Source of the DNA: VRUE01 sp963730315
Lineage (GTDB): Bacteria; Actinomycetota; Thermoleophilia; Solirubrobacterales; 70-9
Length of the DNA: 51,365 nucleotides
Assembly (NCBI GenBank): GCA_963730315.1
Contig: CAVSRD010000014.1
Location: forward strand, 1 to 51,365
Direction of reading: 5' to 3'
In this document: positions 24,243-32,727 of the stretch, piece after piece
How the letters are laid out: each line of letters begins with the position of its first letter
How positions within the stretch are numbered: position 1 is the first letter of the stretch
Notes under the pieces: model-generated
Told to the model about the DNA's origin: nothing
Databases searched by the model: none
The model's input: only the letters and a program-made list of their open reading frames with translations
Translations under genes and position numbers: made by a program

Positions 24243-26027
24243 GTGGAGGAGCGGGGAACCAACTCGACCACGCTTGCGGACCTGCTGCCGCGTGCCGCGC
24301 GCCTCTACGGCAACGCCCCCGCAATCCGCTTCAAGCAGGGCGACGAGTGGGTCTCGCGCAGCTTCGAGCAGGTCGAGGAGACGGTCCGCTCGCTGGCGCT
24401 CGGCCTGATCGACCTCGGCGTCGAGAAGGGCGACAAGGTCTCGATCCTCGCCAACACGCGGCCCGAGTGGACCCACTTCGACTTCGCCGCGCTCTCGATC
24501 GGCGCCGTCGTCGTCCCGATCTACCAGACCAACTCGCCGGAGGAGTGCCAGTACGTGCTCGAGAACTCCGACGCCAAAGTCGTCGTGGTGGAGGACGACG
24601 AGCAGCTGGAGAAGATCCGCGCCGTCCGCGGAGAGCTGCCGCTGCTCGAGCAGATCGTGCGGATGACCGGGTCGAGCGACGACACGATCTCGATCGAGCA
24701 GCTGGCGGTCCGCGGCGCCAACCGCGACGCCGCGGAGTGGGAGCGGCGCTGGAGCGCCGTCGGTCCAACGGACGTCTGCACCTTCATCTACACGTCGGGG
24801 ACCACCGGCCCGCCGAAGGGCTGCGTGATCACCCACGGCAACTACCGGGCGATGCTCGACATGGTCAAAGAGAACAGCGTGATCGAAGCCGAGGACATGA
24901 CCTACCTCTACCTCCCCCTCGCCCACTCATTCGCTTTGCTGATCCAGCTCGCCAGCTTCGACCTCGGCGCGACGCTCGCCTACTGGGAGCTCGATCCGCT
25001 GAAGATCATGCCCAACCTGGCCGAAGTCAAGCCCACCTACTTCCCATCGGTGCCGCGCATCTTCGAGAAGATCTACACGGCCGCGACCAGCGCGATGGAG
25101 AAAGAGGGCGGCCTGAAAAAGGCGGTCTTCGACTGGTCGATCCGGGTCGGCGGCAAGGTGCGCGAGATGGAACGGGCCGGCCGTGAGCCGGGCTTCCTGC
25201 TGCGCAAGCAGTACGAGTTCGCCGACCGGAAAGTGCTCTCGAAAATCCGCGACCTGTTCGGGGGCAAGCTGCGGATCGCAACCTCCGGCGCGGCGCCGAT
25301 CAGCCCCGACATCCTGCGCTTCTTCGACGCCGCCGGGGTGCTGGTGCTGGAGGGATGGGGGATGACCGAGACCTCGACCGCGGCGACGATCTCCAGGCCC
25401 GACGACTTCAAGATCGGAACGATCGGCAAACCCTTCCCAGGCTGCGACGTGAAGATCGCCGAGGACGGCGAGATCCTCGTCAACGGCCCGAACGTCTTCC
25501 AGGGCTACTACAAGAACGAGGAGGCGACCCGCGAGACGATCGTCAACGGCTGGCTGCACACCGGCGACCTCGGCGAGATCGACGAGGACGGCTTCATCAA
25601 GATCACCGGCCGCAAGAAGGACATCATCATCACCGCGGGCGGCAAGAACATCACCCCGGCCAATCTGGAGAACGAGATCAAGCAGCACCCGCTCGTCTCG
25701 CAGTGCGTGGTGGTCGGCGACCGCCGGCCCTACCTGGTCGCCCTGGTTACCCTCGACCCCGAAGACGCGATCGCCTACGCCAGGGAGCACGGCCTGCCGG
25801 AGAACCCCGAGCGGCTCGCCGCCGACCCCGAGGTCCGCGCCGCGATCGAGCAGCACCTGGCCAAGGTGAACGAGAAGTTCGCCCGCGTCGAGCAGGTGAA
25901 GAAGATCGCGGTCCTCCCCCAGGACCTCTCGCAGGAGAGCGGCGAGCTGACCCCCACCTTGAAGGTCAAGCGGGCCGTGGTCGCCGACAAGCACCAAGAC
26001 GAGATCGAGCGGCTCTACGCGGGCTGA
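24243..26027 (+). CDS. Long-chain acyl-CoA synthetase (FadD15-like AMP-binding enzyme)
   Basis: This 594-residue ATP-dependent ligase activates fatty acids to acyl-CoA through an acyl-adenylate. The phosphate-binding loop YTSGTTGPPKG lies near residue 183. Motif GWGMTETS follows, then the hinge region LHTGDLGEIDEDGFIKITGRKKD, and the GGKNITPANLEN segment contains the C-terminal part around the catalytic lysine region. Sequence character and length match the FadD15/long-chain group rather than acetyl-CoA synthetases. It is cytoplasmic or peripherally membrane-bound. It converges on the patatin gene across a hairpin; both act on lipids, but a functional link is only suggestive. Confidence 0.9.
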   Translation: MEERGTNSTTLADLLPRAARLYGNAPAIRFKQGDEWVSRSFEQVEETVRSLALGLIDLGVEKGDKVSILANTRPEWTHFDFAALSIGAVVVPIYQTNSPEECQYVLENSDAKVVVVEDDEQLEKIRAVRGELPLLEQIVRMTGSSDDTISIEQLAVRGANRDAAEWERRWSAVGPTDVCTFIYTSGTTGPPKGCVITHGNYRAMLDMVKENSVIEAEDMTYLYLPLAHSFALLIQLASFDLGATLAYWELDPLKIMPNLAEVKPTYFPSVPRIFEKIYTAATSAMEKEGGLKKAVFDWSIRVGGKVREMERAGREPGFLLRKQYEFADRKVLSKIRDLFGGKLRIATSGAAPISPDILRFFDAAGVLVLEGWGMTETSTAATISRPDDFKIGTIGKPFPGCDVKIAEDGEILVNGPNVFQGYYKNEEATRETIVNGWLHTGDLGEIDEDGFIKITGRKKDIIITAGGKNITPANLENEIKQHPLVSQCVVVGDRRPYLVALVTLDPEDAIAYAREHGLPENPERLAADPEVRAAIEQHLAKVNEKFARVEQVKKIAVLPQDLSQESGELTPTLKVKRAVVADKHQDEIERLYAG

Positions 26028-26035
26028 GGAGGCGG

Positions 26036-26061
26036 GGGGCGGGCCGGTCGGCTGCCGCCCC
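26036..26061. terminator. GC-rich hairpin between convergent genes
   Basis: A 7-base stem GGGGCGG (26036-26042) pairs with CCGCCCC (26055-26061), with a further GCC/GGC pairing inside the loop. It fills the 33-base gap between the acyl-CoA synthetase stop and the patatin stop, so it could terminate both. There is no T-run, as usual in such GC-rich genomes. Confidence 0.5.
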
Positions 26062-27308
26062 TAGGACGCCTCGCCGGGGAGCAAGGCCGCGGTCGTCTGC
26101 TCCAGCACCCGCCGCCAAGCCGAGGTCTGCTCGGGCTCCTCCTCTGAGGCTCGCTCCACCACGTGGCGGACGCGGCGCTCGGAGATCTCCAGCCCATGGT
26201 GGTCGGCGAGCTCCTTGTAGCGGTCGTAGTCCTTGGCGAGGGTGGCGGTGACCGACTCGAAGCCGTGGCGGCCGATCTCCAGGCGCCGCGAGTAGTCCAT
26301 GATCGGCGTGCCGAACATCAGCTCGTCGTTCGGCTCCGGCTCGACCAAGACGATGTCGACGCCCTTGTATTTCTCCTGCCACATCTCGACCGCCTGGTGG
26401 AGGCGGGCGTGAGCGATCAAGCGGAAGGCCTGGTTGGCGATCGCCGGCACGCCCATGTCGGCGACCCGCCGCACCCGGGTGCCGAAGACGGTCGGGATCG
26501 TCTGCTCGAAGTCGTTGACGAAGGGGACGAGCGGATTGACGACGATGATGAACTTCGCCCCCTTCTCGACCGCGATGTCGACGTTGGTGGTCGAGCGGAT
26601 CCCGCCGTCGACCAGCTGGCGGCCCTTCAGGTCGACCGGCTTGTAGACGACCGGCAGTGCGGTCGAGCACTCGATCGCCTTGGAGATCGGCACGTCGTCC
26701 CAGCCCGGCTCGCCGAAGACGAGCCGCTCGCAGGTGTCGAGGTCGGTGGCGGTCAGGTACAGCTCCTGGTCGAGCTGGCGGAAGTCGTTGACCCGGCCGG
26801 CCTCGCCGAGCGCCTGCTCGACGTAGCTGCCGATCCCGGCGTTCGAGTAGAGGCCGGTCGGCAGCGCCTCGGCGAGGCCGACACCGATGTCGATCGCCGA
26901 GAACTCGCCCATCTGCACCAGCCGGCGAACCAGCTCGACCGTGCGCAGCGGCAGCATCGCCGCTTTCTGCAGAAAGCCGAGGTAGTTGAACCTGAGCGCC
27001 TTGTCGAGGTCGAGATCATCGATCTCGGAGGAGACCCGCTCGTTGATCACCTGCATCATCTCGTCCGGGGTGACGCCGTTTACCAGCATCGTCGCGACGA
27101 ACGAGCCGGCGCTGGTGCCGACGTAGACGTCGAAGTCGTTGACCGTGCTGTTGACGGCGAGCAGGTCGAGGGCGCGCAGGGCGCCGATCTCGTAGACGCC
27201 GCCGGTGAAGCCGCCGCCGCCGAGCACCAGGGCGGTCTTCGAAGGCCGCTTCCGACCTCTGCTCCGCTTGCGGCGGGAGCCCGGATCGATGTCGACGACC
27301 TTGCCCAT
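26061..27308 (-). CDS. Patatin-like phospholipase/acyl hydrolase
   Basis: This 415-residue serine acyl hydrolase has the patatin catalytic dyad. The oxyanion loop is GGGGFTGGVYEIGAL (from about residue 30), the nucleophile Ser66 is in GTSAGS, and Asp234 is in VDGG. About 25 basic residues precede the domain (SRRKRSRGRK) and the C-terminal 90 residues are helical with no clear motif. Such enzymes release fatty acids from phospholipids or triacylglycerol. The ATG at 27308 follows a GATAAT box; the longer frame upstream is antisense to the PBP4 gene and is rejected. Confidence 0.9.
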   Translation of the reverse strand: MGKVVDIDPGSRRKRSRGRKRPSKTALVLGGGGFTGGVYEIGALRALDLLAVNSTVNDFDVYVGTSAGSFVATMLVNGVTPDEMMQVINERVSSEIDDLDLDKALRFNYLGFLQKAAMLPLRTVELVRRLVQMGEFSAIDIGVGLAEALPTGLYSNAGIGSYVEQALGEAGRVNDFRQLDQELYLTATDLDTCERLVFGEPGWDDVPISKAIECSTALPVVYKPVDLKGRQLVDGGIRSTTNVDIAVEKGAKFIIVVNPLVPFVNDFEQTIPTVFGTRVRRVADMGVPAIANQAFRLIAHARLHQAVEMWQEKYKGVDIVLVEPEPNDELMFGTPIMDYSRRLEIGRHGFESVTATLAKDYDRYKELADHHGLEISERRVRHVVERASEEEPEQTSAWRRVLEQTTAALLPGEAS

Positions 27309-27317
27309 AGACAAGCG

Positions 27318-27323
27318 ATTATC
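27318..27323 (-). promoter_or_regulatory. -10 box (GATAAT) of the patatin gene
   Basis: On the minus strand GATAAT ends nine bases before the ATG at 27308. It faces the TACCTT box of the PBP4 gene within a 70-base divergent gap. Confidence 0.45.
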
Positions 27324-27346
27324 CCAGGTCGGGCAGCCGAGCCCGC

Positions 27347-27352
27347 TACCTT
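27347..27352 (+). promoter_or_regulatory. Possible -10 box (TACCTT) of the PBP4 gene
   Basis: TACCTT lies 26 bases before the ATG at 27379 and 11 before the in-frame GTG at 27364. Either gives a very short leader. Confidence 0.35.
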
Positions 27353-27378
27353 GCCGTGTTTCCGTGTTGCAGTTTGCG

Positions 27379-28617
27379 ATGAGACGGGCCGCGATCCTGC
27401 TTGCCGCGCTGGCGGCGCTCGTCCTCCTGCCGGCGACGGCGAGCGGCGCCAGCAAGCTGTGCAACGAGCTGCGCGGCCGCCTGCTGCGCGGCGGTGGCGG
27501 AGCCAGCGGCCTGCTGGTCGTCGACGCCGGCACCGGCAGGAGGGTCTGCGGGCGGGCGGTGAAGCGGCCCCGGCCGCTGGCCTCGAACGCGAAGCTGTTC
27601 ACCACCTCGACCGCGCTGAGCAGCTTCGGACCGAGCTACCGGATCGCGACGAAGCTGCTCGGCGACGGCGAGGTGGACGGCAGCGGCGTGCTGCACGGCA
27701 GCCTCTACCTGCAGGGCGGCGGCGACCCGGCGCTCGGCTCCCCCGCCTTCTACGACCGCTTCCTCGGCGGCGTCGGCACCAACCTGTTCGCGCTGAAGGG
27801 CCAGCTCCGCGCCGCCGACGTGCGCGCCGTGACCGGCCGCCTCTATGCCGACGACACGGTCTTCGACCGCCTGCGCGGAGTCGCCGACTCCGGCTACGCG
27901 ACCAGCTCCTACATCGGCCCGCTCTCCGGCCTCGCCTTCAACGCCGGCTACAGCGACTCGCGGGCGAGCGGCTTTGCCGCCGACCCCGCCAAGCTCGCGG
28001 CGGCGAAGCTGGCGCGCGCGCTGCGCCGCGCCGGGATCGCGATCCGCACCGCGCCGGCGCTCCGCGCCGCTCCGGCCGAGGCGACGACCCTTGCCACGGT
28101 CCGCTCACCGACCATGACCCAGCTGGTCGAGACCACCGACGTCTACTCCGACAACTTCTTCGCCGAGATGCTGATCAAGCTGATCGGCGCTCACTTCGGC
28201 GCCGCCGGCAGCACCCACGCGGGCGCCGCGGTGGTCGAGCGCTTCGCCCGCGCCCATGGCTCCGGCGTCAACGCCGTCGACGGCTCCGGCCTGACCCGCT
28301 CCAACCGCGCCTCCCCGCTCCAGGTCGTCCGCCTGCTCCTGGCGATGCGCGAGGACCCGGTCGGCGACCAGTTCGTGCAGGACCTGGCGCTGGCGGGCCG
28401 CACCGGGACGGTCGCCTCGCGGATGCACGGCACCGCTGCCAACGGCCACTGCCGCACCAAGACCGGCACCCTGACCGGGGTCAGCAACCTCTCCGGCTAC
28501 TGCTTCAATCGCGACGGCAAGGTGATGGCCTTCTCGATCCTGATGGGCAGCGTCCGCAGCCTCGCCCTGGCCCACCTCGAACAGGACCGGATCGCCGCCG
28601 CCATAGCCGCCTACTGA
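27379..28617 (+). CDS. dacB: D-alanyl-D-alanine carboxypeptidase/endopeptidase (PBP4, peptidase S13)
   Basis: This 412-residue exported penicillin-binding protein trims peptidoglycan stem peptides. A signal peptide (about residues 3-23) precedes the domain. The three active-site motifs are Ser69-x2-Lys72 (SNAK), Ser257-Asp-Asn259 (YSDNF) and Lys361-Thr-Gly (KTGT). The S13 family also carries large insertions between SxxK and SxN, and these appear moderately short here. ATG 27379 or GTG 27364 could be the start; the ATG gives the cleaner signal peptide. The last seven bases overlap the convergent ligA. Confidence 0.9.
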   Translation: MRRAAILLAALAALVLLPATASGASKLCNELRGRLLRGGGGASGLLVVDAGTGRRVCGRAVKRPRPLASNAKLFTTSTALSSFGPSYRIATKLLGDGEVDGSGVLHGSLYLQGGGDPALGSPAFYDRFLGGVGTNLFALKGQLRAADVRAVTGRLYADDTVFDRLRGVADSGYATSSYIGPLSGLAFNAGYSDSRASGFAADPAKLAAAKLARALRRAGIAIRTAPALRAAPAEATTLATVRSPTMTQLVETTDVYSDNFFAEMLIKLIGAHFGAAGSTHAGAAVVERFARAHGSGVNAVDGSGLTRSNRASPLQVVRLLLAMREDPVGDQFVQDLALAGRTGTVASRMHGTAANGHCRTKTGTLTGVSNLSGYCFNRDGKVMAFSILMGSVRSLALAHLEQDRIAAAIAAY

Positions 28618-30635
28618 GCCGCGAGGCGCTCGCGCAGCCCCGCTTCGTCGAGCACCTCGATCTCCAGCTCTTCGGCCTTGACCAGCTTCGAGCCGGGGTT
28701 CTGGCCGGCGACCACGTAGTCGGTCTTCTTCGAGACCGAGTTGACCACCTTGCCGCCCGCCGCCTTGATCAGCGCCGCCGCCTCCTCGCGGGTCAGCTCC
28801 GGCAGCGTGCCGGTCAGGACCAGCGTCCTGCCCTCCAGCGGACCGCCCGCGGCGCGCCGTTCGGAGGCGTCCTGCGCGAGCCGCAACCCCCTGCGGCGCA
28901 GCTTCTCGACCAGGGCCCAGGTCGGCGCGTCGGCGAGCGACTCGGCGATCTGCACCGCCATGATCGGCCCGACGCCCTCGACCTCTTCGATCCGCTCCGG
29001 ATCTGCTTTGTGCAGCGCGTCGATCGAGCCGAAGTGGTCGGCCAGGGCCTCTGCGGTGACGGAGCCGACCCCGGGCAGGCCGAGCGCGTAGAGGACCGTC
29101 TTGAACGGTCGCGCACGCGAGGCGTCGATCGCCGCCAGCAGGTTGGCGGCGGAGACCTCGCCGAAGCCCTCCAGCCGGGCGAGGCGCTCCGCGTCCAGCT
29201 CGTAGATGTCGGCGACGTCCTCGATCAGCCCCTCGTCGAGGAAGCGCAACGCCTGCTTCTCCCCGAGGCCCTCGATGTCCATCGCGCCGCGGCTGACGAA
29301 GTGCTTGACGTGCTGGAAGGACTGCCCGGGGCAGCCCGACTTGTTCGGGCAGTAGGTGAAGACGGCGTCCTCGGGCTTCACCGTCGTCGTGCCGCAGGCC
29401 GGGCACCTTCGCGGTGGCTTTGGCCTGCGCGGCCTCCCCTTGCGACGTTGGGTGAGCGGCGCCACCACCTGCGGGATCACGTCGCCGGCCCGCATCACCA
29501 CGACGTCGTCGCCGACCCGCACGTCCTTGCGCGCCAGGTCCTCCTCGTTGTGCAGCGTCGCGGTCGAGACGGTGACACCGCCGACGTGGACCGGCTCCAG
29601 CATCGCGAACGGGACCAGGTGGCCGGTGCGGCCGACGTTCCAGACGACCTTCAGCAGCTTCGTCGTCGCGGTCGTCGGCGCGAACTTCCAGGCGATCGCC
29701 CAGCGCGGCTCGCGCCCGACCACGCCCAGCTCGCGCCACAGCGCCCGCTCGTCGACCTTGACGACGACCCCGTCGATCTCGTAGTCGAGCGACTCGCGCC
29801 GCTCCTCCCACCAGCGGCAGCGGGCGACCACCGAGTCGATCCCCTCGTGGTGCTCGGTGTCGGGGTTGACCTTGAAGCCGCGCTCGCGCAGCCAGGCGAC
29901 CTCCTCGCTGTGGCTGGCGAGGTCGAGGCCGCGGGTGGCGCCGATCCCGTAGCACCAGACCGAGAGCGGCCGTTCGGCGGCCAGCGCCGGGTCGAGCTGG
30001 CGGATCGAGCCGGCGGCAGAGTTGCGCGGGTTGGCGAAGGTCGGCTCGCCGGCCTCGGCGCGGCGCTCGTTCAGGGCTTTGAAGGCGGCGATCGGCAGGT
30101 AGACCTCGCCGCGCACCTCGACCAGCGGCGGCGCCCCCTCGATGCTCAGCGGGATCGCCCCGATCGTCCGCAGGTTCCGGGTGACGTCCTCGCCGATCCG
30201 GCCGTCGCCGCGGGTCGCGCCGCGGAGCAGCACCCCGTCCTCGTAGGTGAGGGCGATCGCCAGCCCGTCGATCTTCGGCTCGGTCGTGTAGCTGAACTGC
30301 GAAGCGTTGATGTCGAGCCGCTTCAGGTGGTTGCGGATGCGGGTCTCCCAGGCGCGCAGCTCCTCCTCGCTGCGGGCGTTGGCGAGCGAGAGCATCGGCT
30401 CCAGGTGCTCGATCTGCTCGAAGCGGTCGAGCGGCGGCGCCCCGACTCGCTGCGTGGGCGAATCGGCGGCGCGCAGCTCCGGATGGTCGGCCTCGATCCC
30501 CCGCAGCTCGTCGAGCAGCGCGTCGTATTCGTCGTCGTCGATGACCGGGTCGTCGAGGACGTAGTAGCGGTGGTTGTGGGACTGCAGCTCGCGGCGCAGC
30601 TCCGCCGCCCGCTGCGCGGCGCTCGGGGCGCTCAC
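28611..30635 (-). CDS. ligA: NAD-dependent DNA ligase
   Basis: This 674-residue enzyme seals nicks during replication and repair using NAD+. The domains run in order. First comes Ia, with the HRYYVLDDPVIDDDEYD region. The adenylation domain follows with nucleophile Lys121 in the KIDG motif, then the OB fold. Next are a four-cysteine zinc finger (CPACG...YCPNKSGCPGQ), helix-hairpin-helix repeats and a C-terminal BRCT domain (GRTLVLTGTLPELTREEA). The GTG at 30635 is preferred because it overlaps the surE stop as GTGA and directly precedes the conserved N-terminus. It is the last gene of the long minus-strand cluster. Confidence 0.96.
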   Translation of the reverse strand: MSAPSAAQRAAELRRELQSHNHRYYVLDDPVIDDDEYDALLDELRGIEADHPELRAADSPTQRVGAPPLDRFEQIEHLEPMLSLANARSEEELRAWETRIRNHLKRLDINASQFSYTTEPKIDGLAIALTYEDGVLLRGATRGDGRIGEDVTRNLRTIGAIPLSIEGAPPLVEVRGEVYLPIAAFKALNERRAEAGEPTFANPRNSAAGSIRQLDPALAAERPLSVWCYGIGATRGLDLASHSEEVAWLRERGFKVNPDTEHHEGIDSVVARCRWWEERRESLDYEIDGVVVKVDERALWRELGVVGREPRWAIAWKFAPTTATTKLLKVVWNVGRTGHLVPFAMLEPVHVGGVTVSTATLHNEEDLARKDVRVGDDVVVMRAGDVIPQVVAPLTQRRKGRPRRPKPPRRCPACGTTTVKPEDAVFTYCPNKSGCPGQSFQHVKHFVSRGAMDIEGLGEKQALRFLDEGLIEDVADIYELDAERLARLEGFGEVSAANLLAAIDASRARPFKTVLYALGLPGVGSVTAEALADHFGSIDALHKADPERIEEVEGVGPIMAVQIAESLADAPTWALVEKLRRRGLRLAQDASERRAAGGPLEGRTLVLTGTLPELTREEAAALIKAAGGKVVNSVSKKTDYVVAGQNPGSKLVKAEELEIEVLDEAGLRERLAAQ

Positions 30636-31444
30636 ACCGACGAGGGCGAGCTGGCCGCCAGCATCCCCTCGAAGTCCCACCCGCGCAGCCGCGCCAGGCC
30701 ACCGTGATCGGTGAGGTCGAAGTGGATCGGCGTCACCGCGACCTTGCCTTCCGAGATCGCCGTCAGGTCGGTTCCCTCCAGCTCCTCGAAGCCGGGCCGC
30801 CAGCCGTAGATCTCGTACTGGCGGCGGCCGCTCTCGTCTTCGGAGACCAGCTTCAGCTCGTCGTTGTAGAGGCGCTTGCCGAGCCTCGTCACTTCGATCC
30901 CGACCGGCTCGCCGGCGGGGCAGTTGACGTTGATCAGGGTCTCCGGCGGCATCGGCTCGGCCCTCAGCTTGCCGACCAGCTGGGCGAGGAACGGCGCGGC
31001 GAAGCCGAACTCGAAACGGCCGCTGACGTAGCCCATGCCGCCGCCCGCGGACTGCTGGGAGATCGCCACCGCCGGGATGCCGAGGACGATCCCCTCGAAG
31101 GCGGCGGCGACCGTCCCCGAGTAGGTGATGTCGTCGCCGAGGTTGGCACCGTGGTTGATCCCGGAGACGATCAGGTCGGGCCGGTGCCCGACCAGCCCCA
31201 GCTCGGCGAAGCGGATGCAGTCGACCGGCGTGCCGTCGGTGGCGAAGCCGCGGTCCCCGTCGCCGAACTCGACCTCCTCGACGACCAGCGGCGCGCGGGT
31301 GGTGATGCTGCGCGCGGATGCGCTGCGGTTCGAGTCGGGAGCGATCACGTCGACCTCGACCTCGTCCAGCTCGCGCATCGCCCGCCGGGCGGCCTGCAGG
31401 CCGGGGGCGGAGATTCCGTCGTCGTTGGTCAGCAGGACCCGCAT
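30632..31444 (-). CDS. surE: 5'/3'-nucleotidase SurE
   Basis: This 270-residue metal-dependent phosphatase removes phosphate from nucleoside monophosphates and helps survival in stationary phase. The acidic N-terminal metal motif LLTNDDG (Asp8, Asp9) is intact. The later PDLIVSGINHGANLGDD stretch supplies the conserved Ser and Asn ligands. The ATG follows a TAGAAT box within the end of truA. Its stop overlaps the ligA start by four bases, so the two genes are probably translated together. Confidence 0.95.
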   Translation of the reverse strand: MRVLLTNDDGISAPGLQAARRAMRELDEVEVDVIAPDSNRSASARSITTRAPLVVEEVEFGDGDRGFATDGTPVDCIRFAELGLVGHRPDLIVSGINHGANLGDDITYSGTVAAAFEGIVLGIPAVAISQQSAGGGMGYVSGRFEFGFAAPFLAQLVGKLRAEPMPPETLINVNCPAGEPVGIEVTRLGKRLYNDELKLVSEDESGRRQYEIYGWRPGFEELEGTDLTAISEGKVAVTPIHFDLTDHGGLARLRGWDFEGMLAASSPSSV

Positions 31445-31451
31445 CGGCTCG

Positions 31452-31457
31452 ATTCTA
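31452..31457 (-). promoter_or_regulatory. -10 box (TAGAAT) of surE, inside the 3' end of truA
   Basis: On the minus strand TAGAAT ends seven bases before the surE ATG and overlaps the truA stop codon. It could give surE-ligA expression independent of the ribosomal cluster. Confidence 0.42.
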
Positions 31458-32189
31458 GGTGTAGGCGACGGACTCCAGGTACAGGCCGTGCGGCGGGGCC
31501 GTCTCGCCGGCGGCGGTACGAGGGGCTCCTTCGAGCAGCCTCTCGAAGCTTTTGGGGGTCCATTGGCCCCCCGATGCTTCGAGCATCGTGCCGACCAGGA
31601 CGCGGACCATGTTGCGCATGAAGGCGTCGGCGGTGATGCGGAAGCTGAGGATGTCGCCCTCCTGCCGCCAGGATGCGGCGAGGACGTCGCGCTGGAAGCG
31701 GACGTGCTCGGTCTGGGTCGGCGTGAAGGCGGTGAAGTCGTGGGTGCCCGGCAGGGCGGCCGCGCAGGCTTCGAGGGCGTCGCGGTCGATGCGGTGCGGC
31801 CACCAGAGCGCTCGGCCCCGCTCGAACGGGCTCGGCGCCCGCCGGGCGAGCACCCGGTAGAGGTAGCTGCGCGACCTCGCGTCCCGCCGCGCGTCGAATC
31901 CGTCCTCGACTACGGCGGCTGCGGTAACGGCAACGTCGCCCGGTCCGACCCCGTTCAGGCTCCTCGCAAGGTCCCTCGGCAGCTCCGCCCCCGTCTCGAA
32001 GCTCGCCACCTGCCCCAACGCATGCACGCCGGCATCGGTCCGCCCGGCCACCGTCAGCGACACCGGCTCGCGCAGCACGGTCGCCAGCGCAGCCTCCAGC
32101 TCCCCCTGCACGGTCCGCAGCCCCGGCTGCTCCGCCCACCCACTGAACCCCGACCCGTCGTACTCGATGTCCAGCCGCACGGACGCCAC
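31455..32189 (-). CDS. truA: tRNA pseudouridine synthase A
   Basis: This 244-residue enzyme converts uridines 38-40 of tRNA anticodon stems to pseudouridine. The catalytic aspartate Asp52 lies in AGRTDAGVHA, and the opening LDIEYDGSGFSGWA plus the FRITADAFMRNMVRVLVG segment are characteristic. The start is GTG at 32189 or 32180. It lies after rplQ, the usual actinobacterial position, but is separated from it by a 125-base palindromic repeat that might uncouple its transcription. Confidence 0.95.
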   Translation of the reverse strand: MASVRLDIEYDGSGFSGWAEQPGLRTVQGELEAALATVLREPVSLTVAGRTDAGVHALGQVASFETGAELPRDLARSLNGVGPGDVAVTAAAVVEDGFDARRDARSRSYLYRVLARRAPSPFERGRALWWPHRIDRDALEACAAALPGTHDFTAFTPTQTEHVRFQRDVLAASWRQEGDILSFRITADAFMRNMVRVLVGTMLEASGGQWTPKSFERLLEGAPRTAAGETAPPHGLYLESVAYT

Positions 32190-32213
32190 TCGGAGCTCAC
32201 CCAGCTATCGAGA

Positions 32214-32338
32214 GGGGAGGGCAGGGGGTGTCGTCGCGGCAGCGGCGTCCTCTTTTTCGCCCCGCAAGCTCAGGGGCGACAGCCGCAGCCGCATCTGGCG
32301 AAAAACCCAGCAACGCGACGACACCCCCTGCCCTCCCC
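32214..32338. repeat. Palindromic repeat element A (125 bases) between rplQ and truA
   Basis: The ends are a perfect 25-base inverted repeat (32214-32238 and 32314-32338). Nested inside are TTTTTCGCC (32253-32261)/GGCGAAAAA (32297-32305) and TCGCCCC/GGGGCGA hairpins, plus an imperfect GC-rich stem. The transcript could fold into one long cruciform-like hairpin starting ten bases after the rplQ stop, so it can act as a terminator. It fills almost the whole rplQ-truA gap. Two blocks of its sequence (32223-32263 and 32292-32315) match element B inside rpsE at about 78-79% identity with near-equal spacing. Confidence 0.85.
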
Positions 32339-32347
32339 CACGCGACG

Positions 32348-32701
32348 CTAGACCAGCTCGAGATAGACCATCTCCGTCGAATCCGACCGCCGCGGGCCGA
32401 GCTTGACGATCCTGGTGTAGCCGCCGGGCCGCTCGACGTACCGCGGCGCGACCTCCTCGAACAGCTTGTGGACGACGAACTTGTCGTTGTGCAGCGTCGC
32501 CAGCGCCTGGCGGCGGGCGTGCAGGTCGCCGCGCTTGGCCAGCGTGATCAGCTGCTCGACCTCGGGCTTGACGGCCTTCGCCTTCGCCTGGCTGGTCTTG
32601 ATCCGCTCGTGCTCGATCAGCTGCTTGGAGAGGTTGGAGAGCAGCGACTCCCGGTGCGCCGCGCTGCGGCTCAGCTTGTTGCGCTTCTTGCGGTGGCGCA
32701 T
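32348..32701 (-). CDS. rplQ: 50S ribosomal protein L17 (bL17)
   Basis: This 117-residue large-subunit protein lies near the exit tunnel. It opens with the invariant MRHRKK-x-KLSR and has the HERIKTS and DKFVVHKLFEE segments; its length is typical. It follows rpoA after 26 bases, the standard alpha-operon order, and is followed by a strong palindromic hairpin. The ATG at 32701 is unambiguous. Confidence 0.97.
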   Translation of the reverse strand: MRHRKKRNKLSRSAAHRESLLSNLSKQLIEHERIKTSQAKAKAVKPEVEQLITLAKRGDLHARRQALATLHNDKFVVHKLFEEVAPRYVERPGGYTRIVKLGPRRSDSTEMVYLELV

Positions 32702-32727
32702 CGTGGCCCTCGCTCCCCTCCGGCCGC

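Noticed and set aside
26163..30707. Plus-strand open frame of about 1500 codons
   Set aside because: It is antisense to patatin and ligA and crosses the PBP4 gene in another frame; the composition is Arg/Asp/Gly noise from GC-rich codons with no domain.
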